64,000 bases of DNA from Nostoc sp. CHAB 5844 (GTDB taxonomy: Bacteria > Cyanobacteriota > Cyanobacteriia > Cyanobacteriales > Nostocaceae), in the NCBI RefSeq assembly GCF_020829595.1, contig NZ_JAIVFW010000028.1, positions 28,538 to 92,537 on the forward strand, in the 5' to 3' direction. Each line of letters starts with the position of its first letter. Position 1 is the stretch's first letter. Made by a program: the position numbers and the translations under genes. The notes beneath the pieces were generated by a model that saw only the letters and a program-made list of their open reading frames with translations, did not search any database and was not told the DNA's origin. This document shows positions 61,870 to 64,000 of the stretch, in pieces.

Positions 61870-63594
61870 ATGGTAGCACTCACCGAAAAAACAGAAAAAC
61901 GGCTGACTATACAGACTGAGGAAATTGCTCAAGATACGACGGCAATTCGCTCTCTGGATTGGGATCGCGATCGCTTTGATATTGAGTTCGGTTTACAAAA
62001 TGGTACTACCTACAACTCATTTCTGATTCGCGGTGAGCAGATTGCCTTAGTTGACACCTCTCATGAGAAATTCCGCAAACTGTATTTTGATATCCTGACA
62101 GGACTGATCAATCCCAACGATATCGATTATTTAATTATCAGCCACACTGAACCAGACCACAGCGGCTTAGTCAAAGATTTGTTACAAATGGCTCCAGAAA
62201 TTACAGTTGTCGCCTCGAAAGTAGCAATTCAGTTTTTGGAAGATTTAGTGCATCAGCCATTTAAGCGGCGGATTGTGAAAAATGGCGATCGCTTAGATTT
62301 AGGCAACGGTCACGAGATAGAATTTGTGATTGCCCCTAACTTACACTGGCCTGACACCATATTTAGCTTCGACCACAAAAATCAAATTCTCTTCACCTGC
62401 GACGCTTTCGGAATGCACTATTGCTCCGACGCGACTTTTGACGAAGACTTAAAAACTATTGAAGCTGATTTTAAATATTATTATGAATGTTTGATGGGGC
62501 CGAATGCGCGGTCTGTGTTGTCAGCCCTGAAGCGCATGGGAGAATTGCCAGCTATTAAAATGATTGCTACAGGTCACGGGCCGTTACTCTATCACAACGT
62601 TGAGGAACTAACCCAACTTTACCGCAAATGGAGTCAAACCCAAACCAAAGCAGAAACCACTGTTGGTGTATTTTACGTTTCGGAATATGGTTATAGCGAT
62701 CGCCTTGCCCAATCAATTATCAACGGTATCAGCAAAACTGGCGTAGCTATAGAAACAGTAGATTTAGGGTCAGCCACAGACTTACAAGAATTGCGCGAAC
62801 TAGTTGGGCGCTGTGCTGGAGTAGTAATTGGTGTGCCTCCTGCGGCTGGTGATAGTATTGCTCAAGCCGCGCTCAGTACAGTGTTAGGCTCTGCCAAAGA
62901 AAAACAAGCCATCGGTATATTTGAGACTGGTGGTGGTAATGATGAACCAACTTATCCCCTACTAACTAAATTCCGGGCTTTGGGACTGCACGTAGCATTT
63001 CCCGTGATTCAAGTTAGCGAAACTCCCAGCGAAAACATTTACAAGCAGTGTGAAGAATCAGGCACAGACTTGGGACAATGGGCAACACGCGATCGCAGCA
63101 TCAAAGCGATGAAATCTCTAGGTGCAGACTTAGATAAAGCTTTAGGTAGACTCAGTGGCGGATTGTATATTATCACAGCTAAAAAAGGCGACGTTTCCAG
63201 TGCGATGTTAGCTTCTTGGGTAGCACAAGCCAGCTTCAAACCCTTGGGATTTTCCATCGCCGTCGCCAAAGACAGAGCGATTGAATCATTAATGCAAGTA
63301 GGCGATCGCTTCGTGCTAAACGTCTTAGAAGAAGGCAATTATCAAACACTCATGCGCCACTTTTTGAAACGGTTCGCCCCTGGTGCAGACCGTTTTGCAG
63401 GTGTCAGAACTCAAAGCGCTGAAGATGGTACGCCCATCCTCGCTGACGCTTTGGCATACATGGAGTGCGAAGTAGTTAGCCGGATGGACTGCGGCGACCA
63501 CTGGGCAGTATACAGCACTGTCCACGGCGGACGAGTATCTAAGCCTGATGCATTAACAGCTGTGCATCATCGCAAAGTGGGAAATCACTACTAA
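61870..63594 (+). CDS. flv3: Flavodiiron protein, Flv3 type (O2 photoreduction)
   Basis: 574-residue cyanobacterial flavodiiron protein that, with Flv1, reduces O2 to water at the expense of photosystem I electrons. Three domains: metallo-beta-lactamase-like diiron domain (about 35-265), flavodoxin-like domain (about 270-410) and a C-terminal flavin reductase-like domain (about 425-574). All diiron ligands are present: H92, E94, D96, H97 (SHTEPDHSG), H159 (NLHWPD), D178 (TCDAFG) and H236 (GHGP), a canonical set that favours Flv3 over Flv1. ATG 61870 follows a strong AAGGAGGGG ribosome-binding site; an upstream GTG (61852) is rejected. Position in the window resembles flv3A of Anabaena, from memory. 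The Flv1 gene is not in view. Confidence 0.93.
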   Translation: MVALTEKTEKRLTIQTEEIAQDTTAIRSLDWDRDRFDIEFGLQNGTTYNSFLIRGEQIALVDTSHEKFRKLYFDILTGLINPNDIDYLIISHTEPDHSGLVKDLLQMAPEITVVASKVAIQFLEDLVHQPFKRRIVKNGDRLDLGNGHEIEFVIAPNLHWPDTIFSFDHKNQILFTCDAFGMHYCSDATFDEDLKTIEADFKYYYECLMGPNARSVLSALKRMGELPAIKMIATGHGPLLYHNVEELTQLYRKWSQTQTKAETTVGVFYVSEYGYSDRLAQSIINGISKTGVAIETVDLGSATDLQELRELVGRCAGVVIGVPPAAGDSIAQAALSTVLGSAKEKQAIGIFETGGGNDEPTYPLLTKFRALGLHVAFPVIQVSETPSENIYKQCEESGTDLGQWATRDRSIKAMKSLGADLDKALGRLSGGLYIITAKKGDVSSAMLASWVAQASFKPLGFSIAVAKDRAIESLMQVGDRFVLNVLEEGNYQTLMRHFLKRFAPGADRFAGVRTQSAEDGTPILADALAYMECEVVSRMDCGDHWAVYSTVHGGRVSKPDALTAVHHRKVGNHY

Positions 63595-63632
63595 AGAAGT
63601 ATGAAGTGTGAAGTCTGAAGTGTAAAATTTTA

Positions 63633-63680
63633 TAAAAGCGATCGCTGCCTTCTTGCCGGAATTACGCGATCGCTTTTATT
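63633..63680 (+). terminator. HIP1-armed terminator after flv3
   Basis: AAAAGCGATCGC pairs with GCGATCGCTTTT around TGCCTTCTTGCCGGAATTAC. A T-rich run follows. The loop shares the CTTGCCGGA word with the terminator at 13734-13778. Confidence 0.78.
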
Positions 63681-63694
63681 CTGTTTGGGTTTAG

Positions 63695-63741
63695 ATAAGG
63701 GCGATCGCTTTTTTCTTGATTGAATTGGGCGATCGCCTTTA
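63695..63741 (+). terminator. Second HIP1-armed hairpin
   Basis: AAGGGCGATCGC faces GGCGATCGCCTTT across an AT-rich loop. It lies about 15 bp after the first hairpin. Together they form a tandem terminator or a decayed repeat pair. Confidence 0.6.
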
Positions 63742-64000
63742 TCTACTTTAATATTAAAGTATAATTTTATACTTGTCAACTATTAATTCCAAGATTTTTA
63801 TTAAAAATTCCCAAATTTTTACAGAGATAAATGATGTTGAATTAGAGTACCTAATACAATGACTATTAATTGCGTGCGAGTCGATGTCGCACGTAATGAG
63901 TCAGAATATCCCAATTCAAGGGAAAATTCTGCAAGCTAGTGTCCTAAGCTTGTCCTCATCTTCAAGGGGCGAAACAGGTAACTGTATCGTCTCACAGCTA
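63742..64000. other. Gene-free right edge
   Basis: AT-rich sequence after the two hairpins. No start of a downstream gene is recognised before the window ends. Confidence 0.5.

Noticed and set aside
1..64000. CRISPR array, prophage or intact insertion sequence
   Set aside because: No regularly spaced 24-37 bp repeats, no phage structural or integrase genes and no transposase ORF were found. The repeats present are heptamer runs and miniature palindromic elements.
1..64000. tRNA and rRNA genes
   Set aside because: The spacers were read for cloverleaf-like arms with a GTTCRA core and for rRNA words. Nothing convincing was seen. A covariance-model scan would be decisive.

Overview
The window is chromosomal DNA of a filamentous, probably heterocyst-forming cyanobacterium of the Nostoc/Anabaena/Calothrix group. 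The octamer GCGATCGC (HIP1) occurs throughout, in genes and between them. Oxygenic-phototroph genes are present: an NblB-like phycobilisome factor, the RpaB response regulator, a cytochrome b6 heme-attachment factor (CCB2/CCB4 family), a cyanobacterial flavodiiron protein, and cyanophycin synthetase with cyanophycinase. Spacers carry heptamer repeats of the TGACAAA/TAGTCAA type and many palindromic miniature elements. The order dps, carB, sigD, DUF760, nblB, rpaB, radA ... cphA/cphB, trmD, ispF, argH, flv3 agrees with what I remember of one arc of the Anabaena sp. PCC 7120 chromosome. That comparison is from memory and was not computed.

Layout. 1-5.7 kb: a DraG-like ADP-ribosylglycohydrolase, then a cysteine hydrolase/cupin pair divergent from a metal-dependent amidohydrolase, and a membrane coiled-coil protein. 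5.7-13 kb: a very large Ser/Thr kinase-ATPase-GAF-histidine kinase, and a nucleoside transporter. 13.4-18 kb: a phosphonate/phosphite-type ABC transporter (phnD-phnC-phnE), a thioredoxin-like [2Fe-2S] protein and a small conserved protein. 18-28.6 kb: dps, carB, sigD, DUF760, MutT, DUF4058, a CBS-domain protein and nblB. 28.6-35.3 kb: two decayed gene ends joined head-on, DUF456 and CCB, rpaB divergent from radA, a Uma2 protein, an acyltransferase and a membrane protein. 35.3-46.3 kb: a broken ParD antitoxin, a pentapeptide-RidA fusion, a Nudix protein, malQ, a RodZ-like protein, a pseudouridine synthase, a DUF2993 protein, cdsA, cbiT, a second Ser/Thr kinase, a coiled-coil protein and tatA. 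46.3-57.9 kb: cphB-cphA, trmD-ispF, a decayed PIN gene, a peptide-binding lipoprotein, larB, an Rpn-type nuclease, argH and two small proteins. 57.9-64 kb: Nudix, an alpha/beta hydrolase, a PIN remnant, coaX and flv3.

Functional links. carB supplies carbamoyl phosphate and argH completes arginine synthesis. CphA polymerises arginine and aspartate into cyanophycin, and CphB starts its breakdown, so nitrogen storage is well represented. Dps, flavodiiron protein, RpaB, SigD and NblB are stress- and light-related functions. Most other genes are single-gene housekeeping units.

No intact insertion sequence, prophage, CRISPR array, rRNA or tRNA was recognised. The accessory signal is miniature elements and gene decay: three broken toxin/antitoxin-type genes, a kinase/Uma2 chimeric junction, and several genes whose C-termini or start codons come from repeats. 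I found no convincing new multi-gene system. The most unusual items are the pentapeptide-RidA fusion, the PIN gene replaced by a miniature element, the His-type Dps, and the cysteine hydrolase/cupin/amidohydrolase cluster.
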